Source of the DNA: Variovorax sp. OV329
Lineage (GTDB): Bacteria; Pseudomonadota; Gammaproteobacteria; Burkholderiales; Burkholderiaceae_C
Assembly (NCBI RefSeq): GCF_900114785.1
Contig: NZ_FOUG01000007.1
Coordinates: 186,001-250,000 of the forward strand
Reading direction: 5' to 3'
Length of the DNA stretch: 64,000 bases
Shown here one piece after another: positions 1 to 7,977 of this stretch (position 1 is the first letter of the stretch; each line of letters opens with the position of its first letter). A program made the translations under genes and the position numbers. Below the pieces are notes generated by a model, which was not told where the DNA came from, searched no databases, and worked only from the letters and a program-made list of their open reading frames with translations.

Positions 1-2
1 GC

Positions 3-257
3 CGCGCGGTCGAGGCCGCCTTGCCGCAACTGCGCGACACGCTGGCGAGCCAGGGCATCCAGCTCGGCCAGACCTCGGTGGACGCCGGCACGCAGCAGCA
101 GCAGGCCTTCGGCCAGCAGGAGCGCGGCTTCGAGCAGCAGGGCCGCCCGAACCTGCGCGGCGCGCAGCGCGAGACCGCGGCCGACGACGCGCCGCTCGCG
201 GTGCGTGCGAGCAGCTCCGGTGCGCGCGCCAGCACCGGCATCGATACCTTCGCCTGA
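3..257 (+). CDS. fliK: FliK C-terminal end (flagellar hook-length control), partial
   Basis: The gene enters from the left edge; only the last 84 codons are visible, so the true start lies outside. The fragment begins with an amphipathic stretch (LPQLRDTLASQGIQLGQTSV) like the end of the FliK C-terminal core domain. It then runs into a Gln/Gly-rich, low-complexity tail with a QQQQ run, which is common at FliK C-termini. FliK is the secreted molecular ruler that switches the flagellar export gate from hook to filament substrates. Its place directly before fliL supports the call, because fliK-fliL-fliM is a conserved order. The domain evidence alone is thin, so the name rests partly on context. 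Confidence 0.75.
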   Translation, partial: RAVEAALPQLRDTLASQGIQLGQTSVDAGTQQQQAFGQQERGFEQQGRPNLRGAQRETAADDAPLAVRASSSGARASTGIDTFA

Positions 258-263
258 CATCCA

Positions 264-281
264 CGCGGCCCTCGGGCCGCG
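264..281. repeat. GC-rich inverted repeat in the fliK-fliL gap
   Basis: An 8-bp perfect stem (CGCGGCCC/GGGCCGCG) with a 2-base loop lies 6 bases after the fliK stop. No T-tract follows, so it is at best a weak or factor-assisted terminator or an mRNA-stabilising hairpin. The rest of the 149-base gap (258-406) holds no gene that I can support. A pyrimidine-rich stretch near 333-350 is the only other notable feature before fliL. Confidence 0.35.
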
Positions 282-406
282 ATCCGGCACCGCGACGCGA
301 AGCGCCAAGACGGGCAATGGGGGAGATGAGCCCTTTTTTCCCTCTTGCTCGGCCCTTCGCATCCGGTCCCTTCCGGAAAAAATAGCCCAACTTCAAAGAG
401 CGACCC

Positions 407-898
407 ATGGCCACCAGCCCTACTCCTGCGACAACTCCCGCCGCCGCCGCCCCTGCGCGGACCTCGAAGATGCTGATCGGCGCCGTGCTCGCCATCAGCC
501 TGTGCGCCCTGGCCGTGGCGGCCTACGCCATGACCCGCACGCAGGGTTCGGAAAGCAGCGAACCCAAGGCCGCCGTGGCCGAGAAGCCCATCTTCCTCAA
601 CCTGGAACCGATCACCGTCAACCTGCAGACCGAGGGGCGCCCCCGCTTCCTGCACGTGGGCATCTCGCTGAAGGTGCGCGACGAGAAGTCCAAGTCGCAG
701 ATCAGCGAATTCATGCCCGAACTGCGCAGCCGCACGCTGATGCTGCTGTCCAACCGCCAGTCCGACTCGCTGCAGACCACCGACGACAAGTCGCGCCTGG
801 CCGGCGAGATCCAGGCCGAGCTGAACCGTCCGCTGAACGACTCGCTGCCGCCCCAGGGCGTGACCGGCGTGTCCTTCACCGCCTTCGTCGTCCAGTAA
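407..898 (+). CDS. fliL: Flagellar basal body-associated protein FliL
   Basis: A 163-residue single-pass inner-membrane protein of the basal body that sits around the stator units and tunes stator activity. A Pro/Ala/Thr-rich cytoplasmic leader of about 20 residues is followed by one transmembrane helix (about residues 23-43, MLIGAVLAISLCALAVAAYA) and a periplasmic FliL domain. That domain carries the usual LEPITVNL strand and a C-terminal GVTGVSFTAFVVQ strand. Length matches the family. It opens the visible fliLMNOPQR run, and fliM follows 21 bases after its stop. Confidence 0.96.
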   Translation: MATSPTPATTPAAAAPARTSKMLIGAVLAISLCALAVAAYAMTRTQGSESSEPKAAVAEKPIFLNLEPITVNLQTEGRPRFLHVGISLKVRDEKSKSQISEFMPELRSRTLMLLSNRQSDSLQTTDDKSRLAGEIQAELNRPLNDSLPPQGVTGVSFTAFVVQ

Positions 899-919
899 GC
901 GGGCCGGGACAGCAGATCC

Positions 920-1921
920 ATGGCCTATGAACAGGTCCTCTCGCAGGACGAGGTTGATGCGCTGCTGCGCGGCGTTACCGGCGGCGCGGTCGACCAGTCC
1001 ACGCTGCCCGCCACGCCGCAGGACGGCCTGCCCGCCTACGACCTGGGCGCGCCGGACCGCGTGGTGCGCAGCCGCATGCACACGCTGGAGGTCATCAACG
1101 AGCGCTTCGCACGCCACCTGCGCGGCGCCTTGCTGAACTTCATGCGCCGCAGCCCCGACATCTCGGTGGGCCCGGTGCAGATCCAGCAGTACGGCGAGTT
1201 CGTGCGGCACCTGCCGGTGCCGGCCAACATCAACATGATGCACTTCAAGCCGTTGCGCGGCACGGCCTTGTTCGTGTTCGACCCGAAGCTGGTGTTCCTG
1301 GTGGTGGACAACCTCTTTGGCAGCGACGGCCGCTACCACGTGCGCGTGGAAGGCCGCGATTTCACCCGCACCGAGCAGCGCATCATCCGCCGCCTGCTGG
1401 ACCTGACGCTGGGCTGCTACGGCGATGCCTGGCAGCCGGTGTACCCGCTGGACTTCGACTACGTGCGCGCCGAGATGCACGGCAAGCTGGCCAACATCGT
1501 GGCGCCCAACGAGGTGGTGGTGAACACCACGCTGCAGATCGAGTTCGGCCCGGTGGGCGGCTTCCTGCACGTGTGCATTCCCTATTCGATGATCGAGCCG
1601 ATCCGCGACCTGCTGTCCAACCCCATGCAGGACCAGGTCGAGGTGGACAAGCGCTGGATCAAGACCATGTCGCAGCAGATGCAGAGCGCCGACGTGGAAC
1701 TGGTGGCCGAGTTCCTCAACCTGCCCTCCACCGTGGGCCAGGTGATGGGCCTGGAGGTGGGCGACGTGCTGCCCATCGACCTGCCGGCCAGCGTGCTCGC
1801 CAAGGTCGACGGCATTCCGGTGATGGAGTGCGGCTACGGCGTCAGCAACGAGCACTACGCCCTGCGCGTGCAACAGATGATCTCCCACCAAGACAGCGAT
1901 TTGAAGAAAGACCATGACTGA
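920..1921 (+). CDS. fliM: Flagellar motor switch protein FliM
   Basis: A 333-residue C-ring protein that receives phospho-CheY and sets the direction of rotation. The N-terminal CheY-binding peptide is visible (LSQDEVDALLRGV, residues 7-19). A CheC-like middle domain follows, with the TLEVINERFARHLR and SPDISVGPVQIQQYGEF blocks, and a SpoA domain lies at the C-terminus. Length is typical (about 330). Its last 8 bases overlap the start of fliN, the common arrangement for switch proteins made in coupled amounts. Confidence 0.98.
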   Translation: MAYEQVLSQDEVDALLRGVTGGAVDQSTLPATPQDGLPAYDLGAPDRVVRSRMHTLEVINERFARHLRGALLNFMRRSPDISVGPVQIQQYGEFVRHLPVPANINMMHFKPLRGTALFVFDPKLVFLVVDNLFGSDGRYHVRVEGRDFTRTEQRIIRRLLDLTLGCYGDAWQPVYPLDFDYVRAEMHGKLANIVAPNEVVVNTTLQIEFGPVGGFLHVCIPYSMIEPIRDLLSNPMQDQVEVDKRWIKTMSQQMQSADVELVAEFLNLPSTVGQVMGLEVGDVLPIDLPASVLAKVDGIPVMECGYGVSNEHYALRVQQMISHQDSDLKKDHD

Positions 1922-2357
1922 CAACACCACCCCTGCCTCCGCCGTCGACGACGACTGGGCGAGCGCCCTGGCCGAGCAGACCAGCGCGGCCCAGGTGACC
2001 CCGGTGGCCCAGGCGCCCGCACCCGCGGCCGCCCCGGCAGGCAACCAGGTCTTCCCGCAACTGGAGAACCGCACGGCCGCAGCCGCGTCCGCGCTGGACA
2101 TCTCGCGCGTGCTCGACGTGCCGGTGCAACTCACCGCCGAGATCGGCCGCACGCGCATCACCATCAAGAACCTGCTGCAGCTCTCGCAGGGTTCGGTGGT
2201 GGAGCTGGACGGCCTGGCCGGCCAGCCGCTGGACGTGCTCATCAACGGCTACCTCATCGCCCAGGGCGAAGTGGTGGTGGTGAACGACAAGTACGGCATT
2301 CGCCTGACGGACATCATCACGCCGTCGGAACGCATGCAGAAGCTGTCCCGCGCATGA
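1914..2357 (+). CDS. fliN: Flagellar motor switch protein FliN
   Basis: A 147-residue C-ring subunit. The N-terminal 60 or so residues are a low-complexity Ala/Pro/Thr segment. The C-terminal SpoA domain (about residues 65-145) carries the family blocks [34 protein letters not shown] and [17 protein letters not shown]. It assembles with FliM into the switch and also forms the FliH docking site for export. The start overlaps fliM by 8 bases and the stop overlaps fliO as ATGA, so the genes are very likely translationally coupled. Confidence 0.98.
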   Translation: MTDNTTPASAVDDDWASALAEQTSAAQVTPVAQAPAPAAAPAGNQVFPQLENRTAAAASALDISRVLDVPVQLTAEIGRTRITIKNLLQLSQGSVVELDGLAGQPLDVLINGYLIAQGEVVVVNDKYGIRLTDIITPSERMQKLSRA

Positions 2358-2848
2358 AGCTCGTCCTGCGTGCATGGCGGGCGGCCGCGGTCCTCATGGG
2401 GACGGTCGCCATGGCGGCCCATGCCAACCTGCCCACGGTGCCCAGCACGCCAGCACCCGTGCCGGCTCCGGGTGTCGGCATGGGCGGGCTGTTCCAGGCT
2501 GCCTTCGGCATGGCCTGCGTGCTGGGCCTGATCCTGCTGTGCGCATGGCTCGCGCGGCGTTTCGGCCTGCAGCGCTTCGGCGGCGGCCACGTGGTGAAGG
2601 TGATCTCCAGCACCTCGGTGGGCCAGCGCGAGCGCGTGGTGGTCGTCGAGGTGGCCGACCAGTGGCTGGTGCTGGGCGTGACGCCGCAGAACATCCACAC
2701 CCTGCACACCCTGCCCGCGCAGGCCACGCCGGCTGCACACCCGGCGACCCCGGCCATGCGCGCCCCCGAGCCGCTGGCCAACGCCACGCAGGCCTTCTCG
2801 CAGTTGCTGCGCCAGTCGCTGGGCATCAAGGCGCGCGCCGGTTCATGA
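2354..2848 (+). CDS. fliO: Flagellar export assembly protein FliO
   Basis: A 164-residue small membrane protein that helps the FliP ring assemble in the export gate. A signal-like N-terminus (residues 1-24) precedes a short periplasmic stretch, then a transmembrane helix near residues 45-65 ([21 protein letters not shown]). The cytoplasmic FliO domain follows, with the [20 protein letters not shown] block typical of the family. It overlaps fliN and fliP by 4 bases each (ATGA). FliO is the most variable gene of the cluster, so the call rests on this block plus position. Confidence 0.94.
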   Translation: MKLVLRAWRAAAVLMGTVAMAAHANLPTVPSTPAPVPAPGVGMGGLFQAAFGMACVLGLILLCAWLARRFGLQRFGGGHVVKVISSTSVGQRERVVVVEVADQWLVLGVTPQNIHTLHTLPAQATPAAHPATPAMRAPEPLANATQAFSQLLRQSLGIKARAGS

Positions 2849-3609
2849 GCTCTTCCGTCTTCCTGCCGCGCCGGCTGCGCAACGGCGCGCTGCTGCTGGG
2901 CGCGCTGCTGCTGCCCGCCGGACTTTTCGCGCAGGGCCTGCCGGGCCTGACCACCACGCCCGGCCCCGGCGGCAGCCAGACCTGGTCGCTGAGCATCCAG
3001 ACGATGCTGCTGCTGACCTCGCTGTCCTTCCTGCCGGCGCTGATGCTGTGCATGACCAGCTTCACCCGCATCCTGATCGTGCTGGGCCTGCTGCGCACCG
3101 CCATCGGCACGCAGTCCTCGCCGCCCAACCAGGTGCTGGTGGGGCTGTCGCTGTTCCTCACCTTCTTCGTGATGGCGCCGGTGTTCGACAAGGTCTACGA
3201 CGAGGCCTACCTGCCCTTCTCGACCAACAAGATCAGCGCCGAGAAGGCGCTGGAGCGCGGCGTGGAGCCCTTCAAGACCTTCATGCTCAAGCAGACGCGC
3301 GAGACCGACCTGGCGCTGTTCGCGCGCCTGGCCAAGGTGCCGGAGATGCAGGGCCCCGAGGACGTGCCGCTGCGCATCCTACTGCCCTCCTTCGTCATCA
3401 GCGAGCTGAAGACCGCCTTCCAGATCGGCTTCACCATCTTCATTCCCTTCCTCATCATCGACCTGGTGGTGGCCAGCGTGCTCATGTCCATGGGCATGAT
3501 GATGGTGCCGCCCGCCAGCATCGCCCTGCCCTTCAAGCTGATGCTGTTCGTGCTGGCCGACGGCTGGCAGCTGCTCATCGCCGCACTGGCGGAAAGCTTC
3601 TTCACATGA
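2845..3609 (+). CDS. fliP: Flagellar export gate protein FliP
   Basis: A 254-residue polytopic core subunit of the type III export gate. An N-terminal signal peptide (to about residue 30, ending LFAQG) is followed by four membrane segments. Family blocks are [38 protein letters not shown] and [21 protein letters not shown] took the ATG at 2845 because it overlaps the fliO stop as ATGA and starts directly before the signal peptide. The open frame continues upstream through fliO, but without coding character. The stop overlaps fliQ by 4 bases. Confidence 0.98.
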   Translation: MSSSVFLPRRLRNGALLLGALLLPAGLFAQGLPGLTTTPGPGGSQTWSLSIQTMLLLTSLSFLPALMLCMTSFTRILIVLGLLRTAIGTQSSPPNQVLVGLSLFLTFFVMAPVFDKVYDEAYLPFSTNKISAEKALERGVEPFKTFMLKQTRETDLALFARLAKVPEMQGPEDVPLRILLPSFVISELKTAFQIGFTIFIPFLIIDLVVASVLMSMGMMMVPPASIALPFKLMLFVLADGWQLLIAALAESFFT

Positions 3610-3875
3610 CGCCCGAATCCGTGATGACCCTGGGCACCCATGCCATCCAGCTCTCGCTGGTGCTGGGCGCTCCCCTGCTGCTGGTGGCGCTGGTGGTGGG
3701 CCTGATCATCAGCGTCTTCCAGGCGGCCACGCAGATCAACGAGGCGACGCTGTCCTTCATTCCCAAGCTGCTGGCGGTGTTCATCACGCTGGTGGTGGCC
3801 GGGCCGTGGATGCTGGCGCAGATGCTGGACTACATGCGCCAGCTCTTCTCCAGCATTCCGCAGCTGGTGGGCTGA
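3606..3875 (+). CDS. fliQ: Flagellar export gate protein FliQ
   Basis: An 89-residue protein with two membrane helices (about residues 17-38 and 55-75) that joins FliP and FliR in the export channel. The diagnostic [20 protein letters not shown] loop and the C-terminal [12 protein letters not shown] are present. Length is exactly that of the family. The ATG overlaps the fliP TGA as ATGA. It is the only reading frame in this interval with family similarity. Confidence 0.97.
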   Translation: MTPESVMTLGTHAIQLSLVLGAPLLLVALVVGLIISVFQAATQINEATLSFIPKLLAVFITLVVAGPWMLAQMLDYMRQLFSSIPQLVG

Positions 3876-3903
3876 CCCGCGCCCTCGCTGCGCACTCCCT
3901 TCG

Positions 3904-4701
3904 ATGCCACCGGTCTTCACGGTCAACTCGGTGCAATGGGCCGCCTGGATGGCGGCTTTTCTCTGGCCCTTCGTGCGCATGCTCGCGCTGGTCAGCACCG
4001 CGCCCATCTTCGGCGAGACCTGGGTGCCGCGGCGGGTGCGCGTGGCCATCGCGGTGCTGCTGGCGGTGGTGCTGGGCCCCACGCTGGGCCCCATGCCGGA
4101 CACGCCGGTGGTATCGGCCGGCGGCCTGTGGATCATGATCCAGCAGGTGCTCATCGGCGGGGCCATGGGCTTCACCATGCGCCTGGTGTTCGCGGCGGTG
4201 ATGGCGGCCGGCGAATACATCAGCCTGCAGATGGGCTTGTCCTTCGCGTCCTTCTTCGACCCCATGGGCGGCGGCGGCCAGACGGCCGTGGTCTCGCGCC
4301 TGCTGAACATGCTTGCCCTGCTGATCTTCCTGGCGGTGGACGGGCACCTGGCGCTGATCGCCGCACTGGCCGGGAGCTTTCAGGCCCTGCCGGTGGCCGA
4401 TGCACCGCTGTCGGCGCAGGGCTGGATGTTCCTGGTGCAGTCGGGCGGCCAGGTGTTCTCCACCGGACTGATGCTGTCGCTGCCGCTGGTCACCGCGCTG
4501 CTCACGCTCAACCTGGCCATGGGCATCCTGAACCGGGCCTCGCCACAGTTCAGCATCTTCGCGGTCGGCTTCCCGCTGACGCTGCTGGCCGGCATCTTCA
4601 TGCTGGAGCTGCTGATGCCGCGGCTTGGCGCCTTCCTGGAGCCGCGCTTCGCCGCCGGGCTGGCGGGAATGACCGACTTCGTGACGGCGCTGCGGCGCTG
4701 A
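3904..4701 (+). CDS. fliR: Flagellar export gate protein FliR
   Basis: A 265-residue polytopic membrane protein, the last subunit of the FliPQR export gate. Recognisable blocks are RMLALVSTAPIFGETWVPRR near the N-terminus, GEYISLQMGLSFASFFDPMGG in the middle and LTLNLAMGILNRASPQFSIF before the final helices. It begins 28 bases after fliQ and closes the plus-strand flagellar operon. The next gene is on the other strand and ends 1 base beyond the FliR stop, so the operon ends here. Confidence 0.97.
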   Translation: MPPVFTVNSVQWAAWMAAFLWPFVRMLALVSTAPIFGETWVPRRVRVAIAVLLAVVLGPTLGPMPDTPVVSAGGLWIMIQQVLIGGAMGFTMRLVFAAVMAAGEYISLQMGLSFASFFDPMGGGGQTAVVSRLLNMLALLIFLAVDGHLALIAALAGSFQALPVADAPLSAQGWMFLVQSGGQVFSTGLMLSLPLVTALLTLNLAMGILNRASPQFSIFAVGFPLTLLAGIFMLELLMPRLGAFLEPRFAAGLAGMTDFVTALRR

Positions 4702-4702
4702 G

Positions 4703-4918
4703 TCAGCTTCCGGCGCGCTTGAGGGCGCTGGCCTTGTGGATGGCCTTCTTCCCGGTCTTGCTGCTCTTCACTTCGAACTGCGGCGAGGCGGGCGACGCCT
4801 TGGCCTCGTGGCCGGCGGCGTGCGCGGTGCCGGTGACCTTGCGCACGACCTTGCCCCGGGTCTCACCCTGCGAGGTGTTCCATGTCACCTTTTCTCCCGG
4901 CTTCGGATTGCCCTTCAT
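4703..4918 (-). CDS. DUF2945 / HVA1-type Tudor-like small protein
   Basis: A 71-residue basic protein. It opens MKGNPKPGEKVTWNTSQGET and continues RGKVVRKVTGTAHAAGHEAKAS, the pattern of DUF2945 (hypervirulence-associated Tudor-like domain). Small members of this family fold as a single SH3/Tudor-like barrel; their role in bacteria is not established. I chose the internal ATG at 4918 because it starts the domain directly; an upstream in-frame start would add 12 unlike residues. Convergent with fliR, 1 base apart. It may share a transcript with the UdgX gene upstream, 72 bases away. Confidence 0.75.
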   Translation of the reverse strand: MKGNPKPGEKVTWNTSQGETRGKVVRKVTGTAHAAGHEAKASPASPQFEVKSSKTGKKAIHKASALKRAGS

Positions 4919-4990
4919 GCTCTGTCTCCTGTAGTGGTGGTGCCACGCTAGCACCCTGGCGCCCGGGCGATGTAGGCCGACGCCGGCAGC

Positions 4991-6496
4991 TCATGCGGTC
5001 AAGGCCTGCCCTGCATCCGCCAGCAATGCGGTCCATTCCTGCTCGCGCTGCGCCAGGTCGTTGCCCGCGCTGCGCAGCACGGCGGCCGGATGCGGCATCA
5101 CGAAGACAGGCAAGCCGTCGGAGGCGCGCGTGATCCACTGGCCAGCGTTCGCCTCGATGCCCACCTGCATGCCCAGCAGACTGGTGAGCGCGGTGCGGCC
5201 CAGTGCCACCAGCGCGCGCGGCCGGACCGCCGCGATCTCGGCCTCCAGCCACTGGGAACAGGCCTGCGCCTCGCGCTGCGCCGCGGTCTTGTGAAGGCGG
5301 CGCTTGCCGCGCCATTCGTACTTGAAATGCTTGACCGCATTGGTGAAGTAAAGCTGCTCCGGCGGCCACTGCAACCTGTCGATCGCCCGGCGCAGGAGCT
5401 GGCCGGCCGGGCCGACGAAGGGGCGGCCCGCGAGGTCTTCCTGGTCGCCGGGCTGCTCGCCCACGAACATCAGTGCCGCGCCGGCTGCGCCCTCGCCCCA
5501 CACGGTCTGCGTGGCGTCGGCGGCAAAGGCGCATTGCTCGCAGCCCGCGGCCAGCCGCGCCAGCCCGGCCAGCCGATCGGCGGGCTCCACGCCCTGCGCA
5601 GCCGGCGAGGAACGCCCGCATGCGTGGCGGCCTGTCGCTTCCACCCCCGCCGCGTGTCCCGCGGCCCGTGCCGCCACGCCTGCCCGCCGCTCGCGCCCGG
5701 GGCTGACCTGCGACTCCATCTCGACGGTGCGCGCATCCGCCTCGCGAAGCAGCGTGGAAATCTGCGCGGCCTCGGGCAGGTTGCGCCAGAAGCGCACGGG
5801 CATCTCCTTTCGCATCATGTTCGGATTGGCGCGCGCGGGATTGAACACGCTGCGGTAGTACGCCAGCCACAGGGCCTCGCCTTCGTCCGCGCCGGGTGCA
5901 TCGGCGCGCGCGGCGGCAGGGCCGAAGACCAGCTCGCGCCGGTCCCAGCGCACGCTGCCGCGCGGCGTCAGGATCGCCCAGCGCATCGAGGCGAAGCGGT
6001 CGACGAAGAATGGCGCCGCCGCACGCACCACGTGGTGCTCCGGCTCGAACCAGGCGACATGGCACTCGCCCGCCTCGTCGACGATCGGCCGGAAGCGAAC
6101 GAAGGCGTGCATCTTGTGGATCTCGCGGCGCACCTCGCGCGCCATGCGCTCGAGCTGCAACCGCTCTTCGCGCAGCGTGTCCTTCCAGGCACGCCGATCG
6201 CGCAGGATGGCTTCGGCCAGCGCATGCGCCGCATGAAAGCGGCCGGGGCTGTCGTGCAGCATCGCCGTGCGCAGCAATTCGATGAAGGCCCGCGGCAGGC
6301 GCAGTCCGCCTTCCTCGACTCGCGATACCGGAGCCGGCGAAGACGCCGCTTCCTGATCGAACAGGGAGGACTGGTCGGCCACGCCGTCCCGCCAGCGGAC
6401 CTCGTTCGGAAGCAAGCCGCGCTGCAAGGCCTCGCGCAAGGCCGCCAGAAATCCGTCGAAATCGTCGGGGGCGCCCAGGTGCAAGGCCACGGCCAT
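4991..6496 (-). CDS. DUF4130 protein fused to a UdgX-type uracil-DNA glycosylase
   Basis: A 501-residue two-domain protein. Residues 1 to about 265 match the TIGR03915/DUF4130 family of suspected DNA-metabolism proteins (KDTLREERLQLERMAREVRREIHKMH, then RWAILTPRGSVRWD). Residues from about 320 on are a family-4-like uracil-DNA glycosylase with a CEQC Fe-S pair, the UdgX signature GEQPGDQED (346-354), a KRRLH loop (398-402), ACSQWL, and HPAAVLR with His469. In UdgX the His of the R-R-I-H loop binds covalently to the uracil site; His402 sits in the matching loop, so the same suicide chemistry is inferred. The ATG overlaps the upstream radical-SAM stop as ATGA. A longer frame reading into that gene is a shadow. 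Confidence 0.9.
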   Translation of the reverse strand: MAVALHLGAPDDFDGFLAALREALQRGLLPNEVRWRDGVADQSSLFDQEAASSPAPVSRVEEGGLRLPRAFIELLRTAMLHDSPGRFHAAHALAEAILRDRRAWKDTLREERLQLERMAREVRREIHKMHAFVRFRPIVDEAGECHVAWFEPEHHVVRAAAPFFVDRFASMRWAILTPRGSVRWDRRELVFGPAAARADAPGADEGEALWLAYYRSVFNPARANPNMMRKEMPVRFWRNLPEAAQISTLLREADARTVEMESQVSPGRERRAGVAARAAGHAAGVEATGRHACGRSSPAAQGVEPADRLAGLARLAAGCEQCAFAADATQTVWGEGAAGAALMFVGEQPGDQEDLAGRPFVGPAGQLLRRAIDRLQWPPEQLYFTNAVKHFKYEWRGKRRLHKTAAQREAQACSQWLEAEIAAVRPRALVALGRTALTSLLGMQVGIEANAGQWITRASDGLPVFVMPHPAAVLRSAGNDLAQREQEWTALLADAGQALTA

Positions 6497-7881
6497 CAGA
6501 CGATCCCTGCGCTCTGCTCCTGCACCCAGGACGACGCCCTCCCGCCCCCAGCCAGGCCGGGCAAGGGCACGACCGGCGGCTCGTCCGTGCCGAACAGATC
6601 GCCCTGGACACGATCCGGCGATGCGCGCGTGCGTCCGGAATCGCGCTGGCTGGCGGCCGCACTCAGCAAGGCGCCTGCGTTGTTCGCCGGCCGATGGTCC
6701 GGCAGCGCCACGAAGGCCAGCACCCGCGTGGCCGGCCCGCCCAGGCGCTGGATGTCGGCCTTGCGGATCTGCCGGGTGCTGCGCGCGGCCAGCAGGCGCT
6801 CGACCGAGCGCGTGCCCAGGCCGGGCACGCGCAGCAGCGTTTCCTTTGGCGCCCGGTTCAGGTCCACCGGGAACCAGTCCGGATGCGCCAGCGCCCAGGC
6901 CAGCTTCGGGTCCATCTGCAGGGACAGCATGCCGTCCTCGGTCACCAGTTCCTGCTCCTCGAAGCCGTAGTAGCGCATCAGCCAGTCGGCCTGGTAGAGC
7001 CGGTGCTCGCGCATCAACGGCGCCGGCCGGCCGGGCAGCAGCGCGCTGGCATGCGAGATCGGGCTGAACGCGCTGTAGTAGACGCGCTTGAGGCTGTAGC
7101 TGCGGTAGAGCGAGACGCTGGTGCGAAGAATGGCGCGGTCGTCCGACGCGTCGGCGCCCACGATCATCTGCGTGCTCTGGCCGGCGGGCGCGAAGCGCGG
7201 CGGCGGGGGCCGGGCCGCGGGCGCAGCGGCCATCGAGCGGGTCTGCTTCGCCTTTTCGCGCTCCTGCGCGCTGTCGTCCAGCTGCAGGCGGATGCGTGCC
7301 ATGGAGCGCTTGATGGCGCCCGCGTCCTTCTGCGGTGCCAGTTGGACCAGCGAGGCCTGGGAGGGCAGCTCGATGTTGATGCTCAGGCGGTCCGCATGCA
7401 GCCCGGCGCGCGCCACCAGCTCGGCGCTCGCATCCGGGATCGTCTTGAGGTGGATGTAGCCGCGGAAGTGATGGTCTTCGCGCAGGCACCGGGCCACCTC
7501 GATGAGCTGCTCCATCGTGTAGTCGGGCGAGCGGATGATGCCGGAGCTGAGGAACAGCCCCTCGATGACGTTGCGGCGATAGAAGTCCAGCGTGAGCTGC
7601 ACCACCTCGTCCAGCGAGAAGCGGGCGCGCTCCACGTTGCTCGACTCGCGGTTGACGCAGTACAGGCAGTCGTAGATGCACCAGTTGGTCAGCAGCACCT
7701 TCAGCAGCGAAATGCAGCGGCCGTCGGGCGCGTAGCTGTGGCAGATGCCGGCTCCGGTGGTCGAGCCCATGCCGAGCTGGTCGCGCGAGTTGCGCGCGGC
7801 ACCGCCGGAGGACGCGCAGGAAGCGTCGTACTTGGCGGCGTCGGCCAGGATGGCGAGCTTGCGCAGGAGGGGTACGGCCAC
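6496..7881 (-). CDS. Putative DNA modification/repair radical SAM protein (TIGR03916 type)
   Basis: A 461-residue radical SAM enzyme. The conserved entry KLAILADAAKYDASCASSG is followed by the cluster-binding motif CIYDCLYC (Cys68, Cys72, Cys75). A C-terminal helix-hairpin-helix lies near LLRVPGLGTRSVERLLAARS, fitting DNA contact. The family is known as the partner of DUF4130-UDG fusion proteins, and here the two genes overlap by 4 bases. The reaction is unknown. The start is GTG at 7881, chosen because it puts the family's N-terminal block 7 residues in. No Shine-Dalgarno sequence is visible because the LexA palindrome lies directly upstream. Confidence 0.9.
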   Translation of the reverse strand: MAVPLLRKLAILADAAKYDASCASSGGAARNSRDQLGMGSTTGAGICHSYAPDGRCISLLKVLLTNWCIYDCLYCVNRESSNVERARFSLDEVVQLTLDFYRRNVIEGLFLSSGIIRSPDYTMEQLIEVARCLREDHHFRGYIHLKTIPDASAELVARAGLHADRLSINIELPSQASLVQLAPQKDAGAIKRSMARIRLQLDDSAQEREKAKQTRSMAAAPAARPPPPRFAPAGQSTQMIVGADASDDRAILRTSVSLYRSYSLKRVYYSAFSPISHASALLPGRPAPLMREHRLYQADWLMRYYGFEEQELVTEDGMLSLQMDPKLAWALAHPDWFPVDLNRAPKETLLRVPGLGTRSVERLLAARSTRQIRKADIQRLGGPATRVLAFVALPDHRPANNAGALLSAAASQRDSGRTRASPDRVQGDLFGTDEPPVVPLPGLAGGGRASSWVQEQSAGIV

Positions 7882-7883
7882 GA

Positions 7884-7903
7884 TACTGTAATTATATACA
7901 GTA
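7884..7903 (-). promoter_or_regulatory. LexA (SOS) box
   Basis: TACTGT-N8-ACAGTA, a 20-base match to the LexA consensus CTGT-N8-ACAG with an AT-only centre. The outer symmetry extends further: 10-base arms CGATACTGTA/TACAGTATCG at 7881-7890 and 7897-7906 are perfect. It abuts the GTG of the radical-SAM gene, so LexA bound here would block initiation. The neighbouring 7907-7977 gap also holds an imperfect long-loop hairpin (GGCCCTCC at 7921-7928 with GGAGGGCC at 7959-7966), which may end the chemoreceptor transcript. Confidence 0.88.
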
Positions 7904-7977
7904 TCGTGATTGTTGCCCGTGGCCCTCCGGCGGTTTGGCCTTTGCCTCCAGGCTGCAGGGAGGGCCGCAGCCTTCGC

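Noticed and set aside
4991..7681. A single 896-residue frame covering the UdgX gene and most of the radical-SAM gene
   Set aside because: Its first 395 residues are an out-of-frame reading of the radical-SAM gene with no family similarity; the real gene starts at 6496.
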